Source of the DNA: Pseudomonas allokribbensis
GTDB taxonomy: Bacteria; Pseudomonadota; Gammaproteobacteria; Pseudomonadales; Pseudomonadaceae
Reading direction: 5' to 3'
DNA: 64,000 nt
Assembly (NCBI RefSeq): GCF_014863605.1
Contig: NZ_CP062252.1
Location: forward strand, 1,621,001 to 1,685,000
Under the pieces are notes generated by a model. The model was given only the letters and a program-made list of their open reading frames with translations. It was not told the origin of the DNA and ran no database searches. Positions 52,201 to 59,359 of this stretch are shown in pieces. Within the stretch, counting starts at the first letter, position 1. Each line of letters begins with the position of its first letter. A program made the translations under genes and the position numbers.

Positions 52201-52640
52201 ACATCCTCAACGGCGGCGGCGGTGACGACCTGCTGATCGGCGGGATGGGTAACAACACCCTGACCGGCGGGCCGGGCGCCGACACCTTCCAGTGGCTCAA
52301 AGGCAACAGCGGCCACGACACCGTCACCGACTTCACCCCCGGCACCGACAAGCTCGACCTGTCGCAACTGCTGCAAGGTGAAAACGGCACCGCGGCGTCG
52401 CTGGATGACTACCTGCACTTCACCGTCACCGGCAGCGGCGCTTCGGTGGTCACCAGCATCGATGTCAGCGCCATGGCCGGCGCCACGCCGAACCAGACCA
52501 TCGACCTGGCTGGCGTGAACCTCGCCAGCCATTACGGCGTGACACCAGGGGCGGGTGGGTTGATTGCCAGCGGGCATGACACGGCGACGATCATCAACGG
52601 GATGTTGAATGATCATTCGTTGAAGGTGGACACGGTGTAA
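43209..52640 (+). CDS. Giant LapA/MapA-type biofilm adhesin, type I secreted
   Basis: A 3143-residue surface adhesin; ATG 43209 is chosen for GGAGG eight bases upstream. Residues 1-110 form the retention module (MATLIGIVTKVIGQVF, LQNGQELTLGRDSS), followed by a di-alanine TAAG site (115-118), the kind cut by LapG. Residues about 195-2080 are about eight VCBS/Ig-like repeats of 250 residues. A vWA domain (about 2338-2530) has a complete MIDAS (DISGS from Asp2344, GGGTNYD, FSDGKPTTG). RTX Ca2+-binding nonapeptides (about 2875-3000) and a type I secretion C terminus follow. It should hold cells to surfaces until LapG cleaves it. The locus lacks lapD and lapG, as described for the second Pf0-1 adhesin MapA; I cannot decide between LapA and MapA. 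Confidence 0.93.
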   Translation: MATLIGIVTKVIGQVFAQSADGSRRALVEGDRLFAGDQLITGAEGAVAVHLQNGQELTLGRDSSLTMTGQLLANHAPHVDAPEALTPSDAQLTDVAQIQKAIAAGDDPTKSAEATAAGPDAPGDTNGGKGGGHSFVLLTEVGGRVDPVIGFPTAGFGGIPEFPEERHNAVIDNGDNTPAPIIPPPVNNLVTLTGLDVPGGELTLNEANLPDGSAANPGALTQAGSFSISAPDGLTSLSIGGISVIVGGVPVGFPQSITTQLGNTLTITGYNPANGTVTYSYTLNGNDAHPAGDGANSLSEHFTVIAGDSNGDTATGSLDVNITDDVPKAVDDSNAGTASETNLTLTGNVLTNDVQGADRVPTGPNAGPITAGTFTGTYGTLVLNANGTYTYTLNTNDADFKNLHGGGNGTENFTYTITDSDGDTSTANLVLQIHNNDDPVLINGLNVEGGELTVFEKNLSLGSAPDSAALTQSGTFTITALDGVTTLTIGGIVVVTNGVAAGFPQSVTTPLGSTLTITGFNATTGVVSYSYTLDHNDAHPTASGANTLSEQFAVTVVDDNGTTANASLDVNIVDDLPKGVDDNNTGTASETNLTLTGNVLTNDVQGADRVPTGPDAGPITAGTFTGTYGTLVLNANGTYTYTVNPNDADFKALHGGGNGTETFTYTITDSDGDTSTASLVLQIHNNDDPVTISGLDVNGGELTVFEKNLSTGSAPDATALTQSGTFTITALDGVTTLTVGGIAVVTNGVAAGFPQSVTTPLGSTLTITGFNATTGVVSYSYTLDHNDAHPTANGENSLSEQFAVTVVDDNGTTANANLDVNIVDDLPKGVDDSNAGTASETSLTLTGNVLTNDVQGADRVPTGPNAGPITAGTFTGTYGTLVLNANGTYTYTLNTNDADFKNLHGGGNGTETFTYTITDSDGDTSTANLVLQIHNNDDPVTISGLDVNGGELTVFEKNLSTGSAPDATALTQSGTFTITALDGVTTLTVGGIAVVTNGVAAGFPQSVTTPLGSTLTITGFNATTGVVSYSYTLDHNDAHPTANGANTLSEQFAVTVVDDNGTTANASLDVNIVDDLPKGVDDSNAGTASETSLTLTGNVLTNDVQGADRVPTGPNAGPITAGTFTGTYGTLVLNANGTYTYTLNTNDADFKNLHGGGNGTETFTYTITDSDGDTSTANLVLQIHNNDDPVTISGLDVNGGELTVFEKNLSTGSAPDATALTQSGTFTITALDGVTTLTVGGIAVVTNGVAAGFPQSVTTPLGSTLTITGFNATTGVVSYSYTLDHNDAHPTANGANTLSEQFAVTVVDDNGTTANANLDVNIVDDLPKGVDDSNAGTASETNLTLTGNVLTNDVQGADRVPTGPNAGPITAGTFTGTYGTLVLNANGTYTYTVNPNDADFKALHGGGNGTETFTYTITDSDGDTSTANLVLQIHNNDDPVTISGLDVNGGELTVFEKNLSTGSAPDATALTQSGTFTITALDGVTTLTVGGIAVVTNGVAAGFPQSVTTPLGSTLTITGFNATTGVVSYSYTLDHNDAHPTANGENSLSEQFAVTVVDDNGTTANANLDVNIVDDLPKGVDDSNAGTASETSLTLTGNVLTNDVQGADRVPTGPNAGPITAGTFTGTYGTLVLNANGTYTYTLNTNDADFKNLHGGGNGTETFTYTITDSDGDTSTANLVLQIHNNDDPVTISGLDVNGGELTVFEKNLSTGSAPDATALTQSGTFTITALDGVTTLTVGGIAVVTNGVAAGFPQSVTTPLGSTLTITGFNATTGVVSYSYTLDHNDAHPTANGANTLSEQFAVTVVDDNGTTANANLDVNIVDDLPKGVNDSNAGTASETNLTLTGNVLTNDVQGADRVPTGPNAGPITAGTFTGTYGTLVLNANGTYTYTLNTNDADFKNLHGNGNGTETFTYTITDSDGDASTANLVLQIHNNDDPVILNGLDVNGGELTVFEKNLSNGTAPDATALTQSGTFTVTALDGLQTLTVGGIAVVTNGVAAGFPQSVVTPLGSTLTITGYNPATGVVSYSYTLVDHETHPTGNGANSITENFNVVATDGDGSTASGQINVNIVDDLPTAKADTGSVVEGGTVNISVLGNDITGADGPGAGGAVVGVRAGSNTATSAIGGLNSNINGTYGYLTLDAAGNAVYHSNPNSVSPAGATDTFTYTIRDSDGDESTTTITVNVADSKLVASVDQDVTVYEKALDLTKDGQDLAPGTVTGSDPTNTGETATGTLVGAVTGGSGAITYTLVGSATGTYGQILLNPDGTYTYTLTSAPKTTPNANDGPNTLSESFTYKATDALGNSTTSTIVVNIVDDVPKAVASDRSVAAVEIDSNILIVLDISGSMADASGVPGLSRLDLAKQAISALLDKYDDLGDVKVQLVTFSSNATDRTTVWVDVATAKTLLAGLSAGGGTNYDAAVATMQTAFNTSGKLTGAQNVGYFFSDGKPTTGQEIGTADETALKNFLDANNIKNYAIGLGNGVSNANLDPLAYDGISHTNTNAVVVTDLNQLNSVLSGTVVGAPVTGSLLGDSGSFGADGGFIKSIVVDGTTYTYDPKANSGQGSLTASGGTNHGTFDTVNNTLSIATNNSGTLVINLDTGDYSYTSQKTTTTVITENIGFTLSDNDGDLASSTLTVKVIPNSPPVAVDDHIITNVLSSNVVVPGELLLANDTDPDNDTLNASPTTFNTGWVAKGADFTGSGAISFTGTSNTAANQNLADVRNSFAANTAAMTAVLVVSGYLGAVTNANANDEDLITVKLKQGETLNLDHNLAAGHITMEYSVNGGAFVSIADGGTITASADGTYQIHVTNITNTSGSNTNAAENYQLTMTVNYAGAHDITPDYHGTYTANDNHGGNDTANVTISYQDGHTLTGTSGDDVLVAGSGDNILNGGDGNDVLTAGSGNNELHGGAGNDLLYSGPGNDILDGGTGIDTVSYAHATAGVTVNLSLLGAQNTVGAGIDTISNVENLVGSNFNDTLTGDNNNNVINGGLGNDILNGGGGDDLLIGGMGNNTLTGGPGADTFQWLKGNSGHDTVTDFTPGTDKLDLSQLLQGENGTAASLDDYLHFTVTGSGASVVTSIDVSAMAGATPNQTIDLAGVNLASHYGVTPGAGGLIASGHDTATIINGMLNDHSLKVDTV
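43791..49450 (+). repeat. Tandem 750-bp repeats within the adhesin gene
   Basis: The motif G-L-(D/N)-V-x-G-G-E-L-T begins near 43791, 44541, 45291, 46041, 46791, 47541, 48291 and 49041, an exact 750-bp period; NDVQGADRVPTGP recurs seven times at the same spacing. Units 3 to 7 are nearly identical at DNA level: 45821-46170 and 46571-46920 appear the same base for base. The first and last units diverge. Confidence 0.95.
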
Positions 52641-52656
52641 GCCGGAGCGGAAACGA

Positions 52657-52696
52657 CAAAACCCGCCGCCCCGAGTGATCGGGGCAGCGGGTTTTT
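52657..52696. terminator. Rho-independent terminator, bidirectional
   Basis: Stem AAAACCCGC-CGCCCCGA / TCGGGGC-AGCGGGTTTTT with a GTGA loop, ending the adhesin transcript and that of the convergent DUF6124 gene. Confidence 0.9.
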
Positions 52697-52707
52697 CTTT
52701 GCTCTGG

Positions 52708-53079
52708 CTACAGTGGCGCCTCAGTCTTCAGTTCCAGATTATCCAGCACCCGATTTACCGCCAGTTCCGCCAGCATGATCAGCTGCCCGATGCCCAGCAG
52801 CACATGCCGCTGCGGCGTATCGATCATCCCGGCGAAATCACTGGCCATGGTTTTGGCCGAGGTCAGGGTTTCGCAGGCGTCGGCCAATAGTTCTTCGCTC
52901 GGAATGCCGGGGGCGATGAGGTAGCGGGTGTTGGGTTTGAGCAGCGGCTTTCTGGGGTGGAATGGATTGAGGTAGTGGTCGAGGGCGCGTTCGGCTGCTT
53001 CGTGGAATTTCTTGGAGTCGAGTGTTTCGTAGGGCGAAGTCGAGTCGACTTCCGGCGGGTTTGGCGTTGGTTTGATCAT
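52708..53079 (-). CDS. DUF6124-family small protein
   Basis: A 123-residue cytosolic protein of the DUF6124 family common in Pseudomonas, with the family start KPTPNPPEVDSTSPYETLDSKKFHEAAERALDHYL and a helical C-terminal half. Function unknown. It is preceded on the minus strand by a long, repeat-rich leader (53080-53450) and is likely transcribed from a promoter beyond it. Confidence 0.85.
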   Translation of the reverse strand: MIKPTPNPPEVDSTSPYETLDSKKFHEAAERALDHYLNPFHPRKPLLKPNTRYLIAPGIPSEELLADACETLTSAKTMASDFAGMIDTPQRHVLLGIGQLIMLAELAVNRVLDNLELKTEAPL

Positions 53080-53450
53080 GGCGAATCTCCGTGATTGGAT
53101 TTAGCCGCCACGACTCATCGCTAAACAAGTAAAGGTGGCGGCTGTACGCAGGTTAGCGATCCGGGTCACAGAAACCCCGGGTAGACCCGAAGGTCTCCCA
53201 CGCACAGCCACCATTACGCCAAGTGCAGAGAAGAGACTGCAATCGGGATTGGGCGTTGTTGCGTCTGTAGGGAGCCGGATCGCTAAACCCGATCGCTGTT
53301 TTTCAGCGACCGCCAAACAATAGAACCCGCCCCCAAGGCGCACAAGCCGGCGGATTCTGGCGGATGCGTAGGCAAAGGCGCAAGGTGGCGTGGCTTTGCG
53401 GACATAAACTTCAACACTATTCAACAAGTTCGTTGGCTTGAGCTTTAACA
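53080..53450 (-). ncRNA. Long, probably structured leader upstream of DUF6124 gene
   Basis: The region holds a 12-bp inverted repeat TTAGCGATCCGG / CCGGATCGCTAA (53153-53164 and 53275-53286) that would close a domain of about 134 bases, a GCCGCCAC / GTGGCGGC hairpin (53104-53111 and 53135-53142) and other GC-rich stems. I recall a similar conserved segment in front of other DUF6124 genes. A minus-strand frame of 116 codons crosses it and may or may not be translated. It could be a cis-regulatory RNA or an independent small RNA. Confidence 0.5.
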
Positions 53451-53488
53451 AAAAAAACCGCCTTTCCGGTCGAAACGGGGAGGGCGGC
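53450..53488 (-). terminator. Rho-independent terminator after Ig-like protein gene
   Basis: On the minus strand a GCCGCCC... / ...GGCGG stem (53458-53488) is followed by eight T (53450-53457). It separates the Ig-like protein transcript from the DUF6124 leader. Confidence 0.75.
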
Positions 53489-53607
53489 TTCTCATGGTTG
53501 AGACTGGTAAATAAATGCGTTCCCTTTTCTCTCTTTTCTCTGGTTTTTCATTGAGGGTTCCCACCTTCTGGGGTAGGAGTGCAGCCGGGATGCTCTGCGT
53601 TGGTCAA

Positions 53608-55134
53608 TCAATAAGGTGTAAGACACCATGCCGGATCAAATACATCATCAAAGCGGCCGCCATAGGTAAAACCAGTTTGTTGCATCACAAAATTTGCTCC
53701 GGGCCCCGTGGTATAACAAAGCCAATACTCGTCCGCTCTGGGAACGGGAGCGTAATAACAATTGGAGACATCTGAAATAAAGGGAGTCGGTGGTATTGGC
53801 GAGCCACCGATCGAGAACATCCAACTGATAGCAGAAGCACTCGACATTCGATTGTTATTGACCTGTAACGTCCAGACATTGCTGACAACGACCCTGTACT
53901 GCACAGAATTGCCAAGTGTGTCAGTCACGACAATTATTGTTGTGCCATTTCTATTTCCTGTGACATGGCCGTTCTGATCCACTGAAGCTATCGCCGGATT
54001 CTGGGATACATGGTTGTATGGAGGGGAACCACCTATAGGTTGCCTATTGTCAGTATTGCCAACGGACTCTCGTCCAGTTCTGGGCCAGATAAATATTTTC
54101 ACAGAGAAGCCGGCTAATCTCATATCGCTGGTATCAATCGAAAGGTCTGAACTCACTGTCAGATTACGTACATTCGAGTACACCGGGCCTGGGTGATAAA
54201 GCGACTTGGCGTACAAGCGATGGGCTCCAGGCTGTACGGATATTTTGAGTTCCCAGATACCGGTTGTTGTGTCAGCCGTGGTCGTGCCCAGGGACTTCGC
54301 GCTCGAACCACTCCCGTCAAAGCCTTCGATGCTCCGTCCGGGACTCGCCGCGCCCTTCAAGGTCAACGTTTTGCTAGTGGTATTGGTGCCCTCAGGTACT
54401 TCACTGTTGTTAACGTCCAGCACATTAGTCAGCGTAGGAATAACGAGTTTCTGGTTAGCGCTGATATCGATAGAGGTCGTTGTCGACACGCCGCTGTTAA
54501 ACAATTGATCGAATACCCTGCCGAAAACCTGATGAATGCCATCACCGATCAACTGAAGATCGCCGGCGGTCAGGGTGTGTGTGATCGGTTTAGTGGGATC
54601 GGGGTTGTTGAACGTGATGCTCCATGTGCCAATGGTCAAGGTGACCGTGTCGTAAGATCGTGCATAACCGACGGTGAGGGTGATGACCGCTGGCTGTCCC
54701 GGACCGATGCTGGGCGGATGGCTCACGGTGATGGTGGGCGCCGGATTGTGGTACAGCAATTGGAGCGTGGGCGAGTCATCTTTATTGCCGCTGACCCGAG
54801 TCACTTGGTAGCGCACATCGTTGACACCGTTGGTGAACCAACGCTCTGGCAAGTACAGAAGGAAGCGATTGCCTTCCTCACCCGGATAGATGGTCTTGCT
54901 GACGTTGGTGCGAACGTTGTTGACGAACAACGTCACGACATCAAAAGCCGCCACGACCCAATTCCGCAAACCGGTGATCGGCTCGATGACGACCTCCAGT
55001 CCTTGCGGTGTGAATGCAGAGAGGGAGACACCACCATGAGCAATTGTCGACGGCTGTACTGGTGTTACCCATTGCGGCGTGTACACCGGAAACAAGGCCA
55101 GCCCGGCGCTCACTGCTTGTGATTGAAGATTCAT
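53608..55134 (-). CDS. Ig-like/BIG-type repeat protein of unknown function
   Basis: A 508-residue protein with no signal peptide or membrane segment. The middle and C-terminal parts are beta-rich: GQPAVITLTVGYARSYDTVTLTIG, GTNTTSKTLTLKGAASPGRSI, and a BIG2-like end QNPAIASVDQNGHVTGNRNG followed by TIIVVTDTLGNSVQYRVVVS. The C terminus has three Cys. It resembles Pseudomonas Ig-like domain proteins of unknown role. Codon use is more AT-rich than neighbours, a sign of an accessory gene. It may be a surface or toxin-related protein exported by an unlinked system. It is followed by a terminator. Confidence 0.75.
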   Translation of the reverse strand: MNLQSQAVSAGLALFPVYTPQWVTPVQPSTIAHGGVSLSAFTPQGLEVVIEPITGLRNWVVAAFDVVTLFVNNVRTNVSKTIYPGEEGNRFLLYLPERWFTNGVNDVRYQVTRVSGNKDDSPTLQLLYHNPAPTITVSHPPSIGPGQPAVITLTVGYARSYDTVTLTIGTWSITFNNPDPTKPITHTLTAGDLQLIGDGIHQVFGRVFDQLFNSGVSTTTSIDISANQKLVIPTLTNVLDVNNSEVPEGTNTTSKTLTLKGAASPGRSIEGFDGSGSSAKSLGTTTADTTTGIWELKISVQPGAHRLYAKSLYHPGPVYSNVRNLTVSSDLSIDTSDMRLAGFSVKIFIWPRTGRESVGNTDNRQPIGGSPPYNHVSQNPAIASVDQNGHVTGNRNGTTIIVVTDTLGNSVQYRVVVSNVWTLQVNNNRMSSASAISWMFSIGGSPIPPTPFISDVSNCYYAPVPRADEYWLCYTTGPGANFVMQQTGFTYGGRFDDVFDPAWCLTPY

Positions 55135-55262
55135 TGCGGTCTCCCCGGCATGCCGGCCAATAGAGTCAGGCCTCCATCACACAGCGAAAACGCGGAGTTG
55201 CCTACTGTCAGATCTGACAGGTTGACGAGGGTTTTCGACAAGCGGTTGCCGTAGAGGGCACC

Positions 55263-55658
55263 TCAGGACTTACGCAACGTCTTCTGCCGCAAGATATAAA
55301 CCGTCACCAACACCGCACTGGTCAACATGAACCCGCGTGCCCACGGCAGCGGCACCAGATAACACGAGAACAGAATGCTCGCCCACATCAGCCCGATCGC
55401 GTAGACCTTGCCCTTGAGCGGTATGCCGTTGCCATCGAGGTAGTCGCGGATCCATGGCCCGAGTCGGGGATGCTCGACCAGCCATTGGTAAAAACGCGGA
55501 GAGCTGCGGGCAAAGCAGGCGGCTGCCAGCAGAAGGAAGGGGGTAGTGGGGAGAACAGGCAGGAAAATCCCGATCACCCCCAATGCCACGCTCAGCCAGC
55601 CGATGGCCAGCAGGATGTAGCGCAACATCAGGGGACGGTTGCCTATGGGGTTGTCCAT
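55263..55658 (-). CDS. YbaN-family (DUF454) membrane protein
   Basis: A 131-residue inner-membrane protein with three to four hydrophobic segments and the DUF454 pattern LGVIGIFLPVLPTTPFLLLAAACFARSSPRFYQWL. Function unknown. An alternative start at 55628 (LRYILLAIG) is possible. It lies 10 bp downstream of the YecA-family gene on the same strand, so the two are probably cotranscribed. Confidence 0.88.
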   Translation of the reverse strand: MDNPIGNRPLMLRYILLAIGWLSVALGVIGIFLPVLPTTPFLLLAAACFARSSPRFYQWLVEHPRLGPWIRDYLDGNGIPLKGKVYAIGLMWASILFSCYLVPLPWARGFMLTSAVLVTVYILRQKTLRKS

Positions 55659-55668
55659 AGGCCGGATC

Positions 55669-56256
55669 TTAGTGGTGACGTGGCTTGAGGATCGCCGGTT
55701 TTTCGTCGGGTGCCTGGCACAGCAGGTACAGCGCGGTCAGGGCTTCCGGGATCTGCACGATCATGTCGTCCATCAGGTTGGCGTCCCTGGCGATGTCTTC
55801 GAACTCAGGCTGTTCGTCGAACAGGCCCGAACCGACCATGATCGGCAGGAGCATTTCGCTGACTTCTTCTTCGGCGGTTTCGAACCAGGCCGCTTCGCGC
55901 AGGAACACGCCTTCCATGAAACCGATGCACCAGCCGCGCAGTTCGGAATCGTCCGGCTCGTCGCCCAGGTCCAGTTCGCATGGCAGTTCGAATTCTTCAT
56001 CGGAGGCCAGTTGGCGAGCGATGTGGGCCTTGAGGCCGATCAGCGTGGCTTCGATCTCTTCACGCTGGGCTTCGCTGCTGTAATGCGGCTCTTCGGCGAA
56101 CAGGGCGTCGATCCACTCACGGTCCGGCACCTCGTCGGCGCAGATCGACAGCGCGGTCAGGTAACCGTGAGCGGCCACGTAGTCCAGCGCCTCTTCATGC
56201 AGCTCGTCGGCGTCGAGGAAGACTTGCAGGCGGGTTAGTTGCTCGGCGAAGGACAT
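55669..56256 (-). CDS. YecA/UPF0149-family protein
   Basis: A 195-residue acidic protein of the YecA/UPF0149 family. ATG 56256, with AAGG upstream, is chosen over longer starts. Features are the helical family core (LTRLQVFLDADELHEEALDYVAAHGYLTAL), a central DDSELRGWCIGFMEGVFL segment and an acidic middle. No C-terminal zinc (SEC-C) motif is present. Role unknown; it may be cotranscribed with ybaN. Confidence 0.88.
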   Translation of the reverse strand: MSFAEQLTRLQVFLDADELHEEALDYVAAHGYLTALSICADEVPDREWIDALFAEEPHYSSEAQREEIEATLIGLKAHIARQLASDEEFELPCELDLGDEPDDSELRGWCIGFMEGVFLREAAWFETAEEEVSEMLLPIMVGSGLFDEQPEFEDIARDANLMDDMIVQIPEALTALYLLCQAPDEKPAILKPRHH

Positions 56257-56386
56257 TAAAGGGCTACCTTGGGGGAATAAACAATGCGGGAATTCTAGGC
56301 CTTCTTGAGCCCTCAAGCCAGCCGCACGGCAGATTTGCGCCCACAAGCTTCTTATCGGCGGTGCCCTTTGCCGGGGAGGGCTCGGG

Positions 56387-56392
56387 TATACT
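56387..56392 (+). promoter_or_regulatory. Possible -10 element for recQ
   Basis: TATACT, with GGG before it, 142 bp ahead of the recQ start. No convincing -35 hexamer is seen at 16-18 bp, so this is weak. Confidence 0.25.
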
Positions 56393-56533
56393 GCCGCGCT
56401 TTGCGATCCCTGCCGGTGTCGCGGCTGAATCTGTACGGCGTCATGCAATGCGCCCTTACGTTTTGTTTAAAGCAGCCTCGGCTGTCTTGAACCAGCCTGT
56501 GCAGGGATGTTTCGGTGGATTTTTGGAGTTTTT

Positions 56534-58663
56534 ATGCTCGAACAGGCTCAACGCGTCCTCAAGGACATCTTCGGCTACGACAGTTTCCGTGGCCGTCAGG
56601 GTGCAATCATTGAGCGCGTGGCCAGTGGCGGTGATGCCCTTGTCCTGATGCCGACCGGCGGCGGCAAGTCCCTGTGCTTCCAGGTGCCGGCGCTGCTGCG
56701 CGACGGCCTAGCGGTGGTGGTGTCGCCGCTGATCGCGCTGATGGACGATCAGGTTGCCACCCTCGAAGAGCTGGGCGTGGCGGCTGCCGCGTTGAACTCC
56801 ACGTTGAGCGCCGAGCAGCAACGCGACCTCGCCAACCGGATCAAGCGCGGCGAAGTGAAAATGCTCTATCTGGCGCCGGAGCGTCTGGTGCAGCCGCGCA
56901 TGCTGTCGTTCCTGCAAGGCTTGAACATCGCGTTGTTCGCCATCGATGAAGCGCACTGCGTGTCGCAATGGGGCCACGACTTCCGCCCGGAATACCTGCA
57001 ACTGGGGCAGTTGGCGGAAATGTTCCCCGATGTGCCGCGCATCGCCCTGACCGCCACCGCCGACAAGCGTACCCGCGAAGAAATCGTCACCCGCCTGCAT
57101 TTGCAGAACGCCGAACGTTTTCTGTCGAGCTTCGACCGACCAAACATCTTCTACCGCATCGTGCCCAAGGAACAGCCGCGCAAGCAGTTGCTGGCGTTTC
57201 TCGCCGAGCGGCGCAGCGATGCCGGCATCGTCTACTGCCTGTCGCGCAAGAAGGTGGAGGAGGTGGCCGCGTTTCTCACCGAGCAGGGCTTCCCGGCGCT
57301 GCCGTATCACGCCGGTCTGCCCAACGATCTGCGCGCCTATCACCAGAAGCGCTTCCTCAACGAGGAAGGCCTGATCATGGTCGCCACCGTGGCGTTCGGC
57401 ATGGGTATCGACAAACCCAACGTGCGTTTCGTCGCTCACCTCGACCTGCCGAAATCCCTTGAGGCGTATTACCAGGAAACCGGACGCGGCGGCCGTGACG
57501 GTCTGCCGGCGGACGCGTGGATGGCCTACGGTCTGCAAGACGTGGTGATGCTCAAGCAGATGCTGCAGAACTCCGAGGGCGACGAGCGCCACAAGCGTCT
57601 GGAGCAGCACAAGCTCGACGCCATGCTCTCGCTCTGTGAAGAAACCCGCTGCCGCCGACAGGCGCTGCTGGCGTACTTCGACGAAGACATGCCCGAGCCG
57701 TGCGGGCACTGCGACAACTGCACCGACGGCGTGCAGACCTGGGACGCCACCGAGCCTGCGCGTCAGGCGCTGTCGGCGATCTATCGCACTGGCCAGCGTT
57801 ACGGTGTCGGCCATCTGGTGGACGTGCTGCTGGGCAAGGACAACGAAAAAGTCCGCAGCTTCGGCCATCAGCACCTGTCGGTGTACGGCGTCGGCAAGGC
57901 GCTTAGCGAGAGCGAATGGCGTTCGCTGTTCCGCCAATTGGTTGCTCGCGGCCTGGCGGATGTCGATCACGAAGGCTACGGCGGGTTGCGTCTGAGCGAC
58001 ACTTGCCGGCCGCTGCTCAAGGGTGAAGTGAGCCTGGAGCTGCGCCGCGACCTCAAGCCGCAAGTCACCGCCAAGAGCGGCAGCAAGAGCCCGGCCAGTC
58101 AACTGGTGCGCTTTGAGGAGCGCGAACAGTGGGAAGCGCTGCGTGCCCTGCGCCGCAAACTGGCGGAAGAACACGGCGTGCCGCCGTACGTCATCTTCCC
58201 CGATTCGACCCTGCTGGAAATGCTCCGCAGCCAGCCGACCTCGCTGGCGGAAATGGCCCAGGTCAGCGGCGTCGGCGCACGCAAGCTGGAGCGCTACGGC
58301 GAGGCCTTCCTCGAAGTGCTCGGCGGCGAAGCCGAGACACCAAAAGTGGTGGCCGACGTACGCCACGAATTGATTACCCTGGCCCGTGCCGGCATGACGC
58401 CGTTGCAGATTTCCGGTCAGTTGCAGTGCTCGGAAAAGAACGTCTACACCATGCTTGCCGAAGCCATCGGCAAGCAGCAACTGTCGCTGGAACAGGCGCT
58501 GGACCTGCCGGAAGATCTGATGGGCGAAGTCCAGGATGCGTTCCTCGACGGCGAGGGCGAGTTGCCGTCGGTCGCTGAAGTGGCGGAGCTGTTTGCCGGC
58601 CGCGTACCGGAAGGCGTGCTGTATTGCGTAAGGGCTGCGCTGCAATCTGAATTCGAGATGTGA
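56534..58663 (+). CDS. recQ: ATP-dependent DNA helicase RecQ
   Basis: A 709-residue helicase. ATG 56534 is chosen (TTGGAG upstream); the ORF extends to 56507 without homology. Walker A MPTGGGKS (39-46), DEAH in [16 protein letters not shown] (about 138), helicase C motifs [10 protein letters not shown] and [10 protein letters not shown], the RecQ zinc Cys cluster CRRQALL...CGHCDNC (about 372-395), the winged-helix RQC part and an HRDC domain (about 530-610) are all present. A C-terminal extension follows. It unwinds recombination and replication intermediates. Confidence 0.95.
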   Translation: MLEQAQRVLKDIFGYDSFRGRQGAIIERVASGGDALVLMPTGGGKSLCFQVPALLRDGLAVVVSPLIALMDDQVATLEELGVAAAALNSTLSAEQQRDLANRIKRGEVKMLYLAPERLVQPRMLSFLQGLNIALFAIDEAHCVSQWGHDFRPEYLQLGQLAEMFPDVPRIALTATADKRTREEIVTRLHLQNAERFLSSFDRPNIFYRIVPKEQPRKQLLAFLAERRSDAGIVYCLSRKKVEEVAAFLTEQGFPALPYHAGLPNDLRAYHQKRFLNEEGLIMVATVAFGMGIDKPNVRFVAHLDLPKSLEAYYQETGRGGRDGLPADAWMAYGLQDVVMLKQMLQNSEGDERHKRLEQHKLDAMLSLCEETRCRRQALLAYFDEDMPEPCGHCDNCTDGVQTWDATEPARQALSAIYRTGQRYGVGHLVDVLLGKDNEKVRSFGHQHLSVYGVGKALSESEWRSLFRQLVARGLADVDHEGYGGLRLSDTCRPLLKGEVSLELRRDLKPQVTAKSGSKSPASQLVRFEEREQWEALRALRRKLAEEHGVPPYVIFPDSTLLEMLRSQPTSLAEMAQVSGVGARKLERYGEAFLEVLGGEAETPKVVADVRHELITLARAGMTPLQISGQLQCSEKNVYTMLAEAIGKQQLSLEQALDLPEDLMGEVQDAFLDGEGELPSVAEVAELFAGRVPEGVLYCVRAALQSEFEM

Positions 58664-58748
58664 GCCAAGGCTTACACAAACCGTTATACAGATGTAACGA
58701 TTCAGTACAGGGCGGCTCTTGCCTATAGCCAAATGTCATGCTTAGCTG

Positions 58749-58761
58749 ACTAATAATTAGT
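58749..58761. promoter_or_regulatory. Palindrome before MarR gene, candidate autoregulatory operator
   Basis: ACTAAT-A-ATTAGT is a perfect 13-bp palindrome 37 bp before the MarR start, a usual place for MarR-family self-regulation. Confidence 0.5.
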
Positions 58762-58797
58762 TTTTCTCTATTTCTTCAGTCTAACCATGAGTGTTTT

Positions 58798-59232
58798 ATG
58801 CCGTTAACCGATCAACACCGCTTTGGCATGCAACTGGCCCAGATGTCCCGTGGCTGGCGTGCCGAACTGGATCGCCGGCTGGCCGGCCTGGGTTTGTCCC
58901 AGGCGCGCTGGCTGGTGCTGCTGCATCTGGCGCGTTTCGAAGACGCCCCGACCCAACGGGAGCTGGCGCAAAGCGTTGGCGTCGAAGGGCCGACCCTTGC
59001 CCGTCTGCTCGACAGCCTGGAAAGCCAGGGCCTGGTGCAACGCCAGTCCGTGATGGAAGACCGGCGGGCGAAAAAAATCGTGTTGTGCGCCCCGGCACTG
59101 CCGCTGATCGAACAGATCGAGACCATCGCCACGCAACTGCGTCACGAATTGTTCGAAGGCGTCGACGAAGCGGATTTGAAGGTGTGCATGCGGGTTCACG
59201 GGCACATTCTGGCCAACCTGGAAAAATCTTGA
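58798..59232 (+). CDS. MarR-family transcriptional regulator, PA3341-like
   Basis: A 144-residue winged-helix regulator with the MarR core (LGLSQARWLVLLHLARFEDAPTQRELAQSVGVEGPTLARLLDSLESQGLVQRQ, residues about 32-83). It matches PA3341 by position between recQ and a FimV-like gene. A palindrome at 58749-58761 is a likely operator. The targets are unknown; the downstream FimV-like gene is possible. Confidence 0.9.
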   Translation: MPLTDQHRFGMQLAQMSRGWRAELDRRLAGLGLSQARWLVLLHLARFEDAPTQRELAQSVGVEGPTLARLLDSLESQGLVQRQSVMEDRRAKKIVLCAPALPLIEQIETIATQLRHELFEGVDEADLKVCMRVHGHILANLEKS

Positions 59233-59359
59233 GGCACAACCGCGTGCCGTTTTTTTGAGAGATCGCGCTGGGCAGACTATAAGAACTACTGGGCAATATC
59301 GTGTTCGTACCGGATGTGCGAACCCATAGAAGTCGGTTTTGCTTATTTAAGGGATGCTC

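Noticed and set aside
43974..52616. A continuous 2880-codon reading frame on the minus strand, antisense to the adhesin
   Set aside because: It mirrors the repeat structure of the adhesin, is rich in His, Arg, Gly and Val as expected from reverse reading of GC-rich codons, and has no recognisable domain.
53101..53451. A 116-codon minus-strand frame in the DUF6124 leader
   Set aside because: No good ribosome site; the region is better explained by its inverted repeats. A faint GRPxGLPG-type resemblance to Ash-like proteins was not enough to call it.
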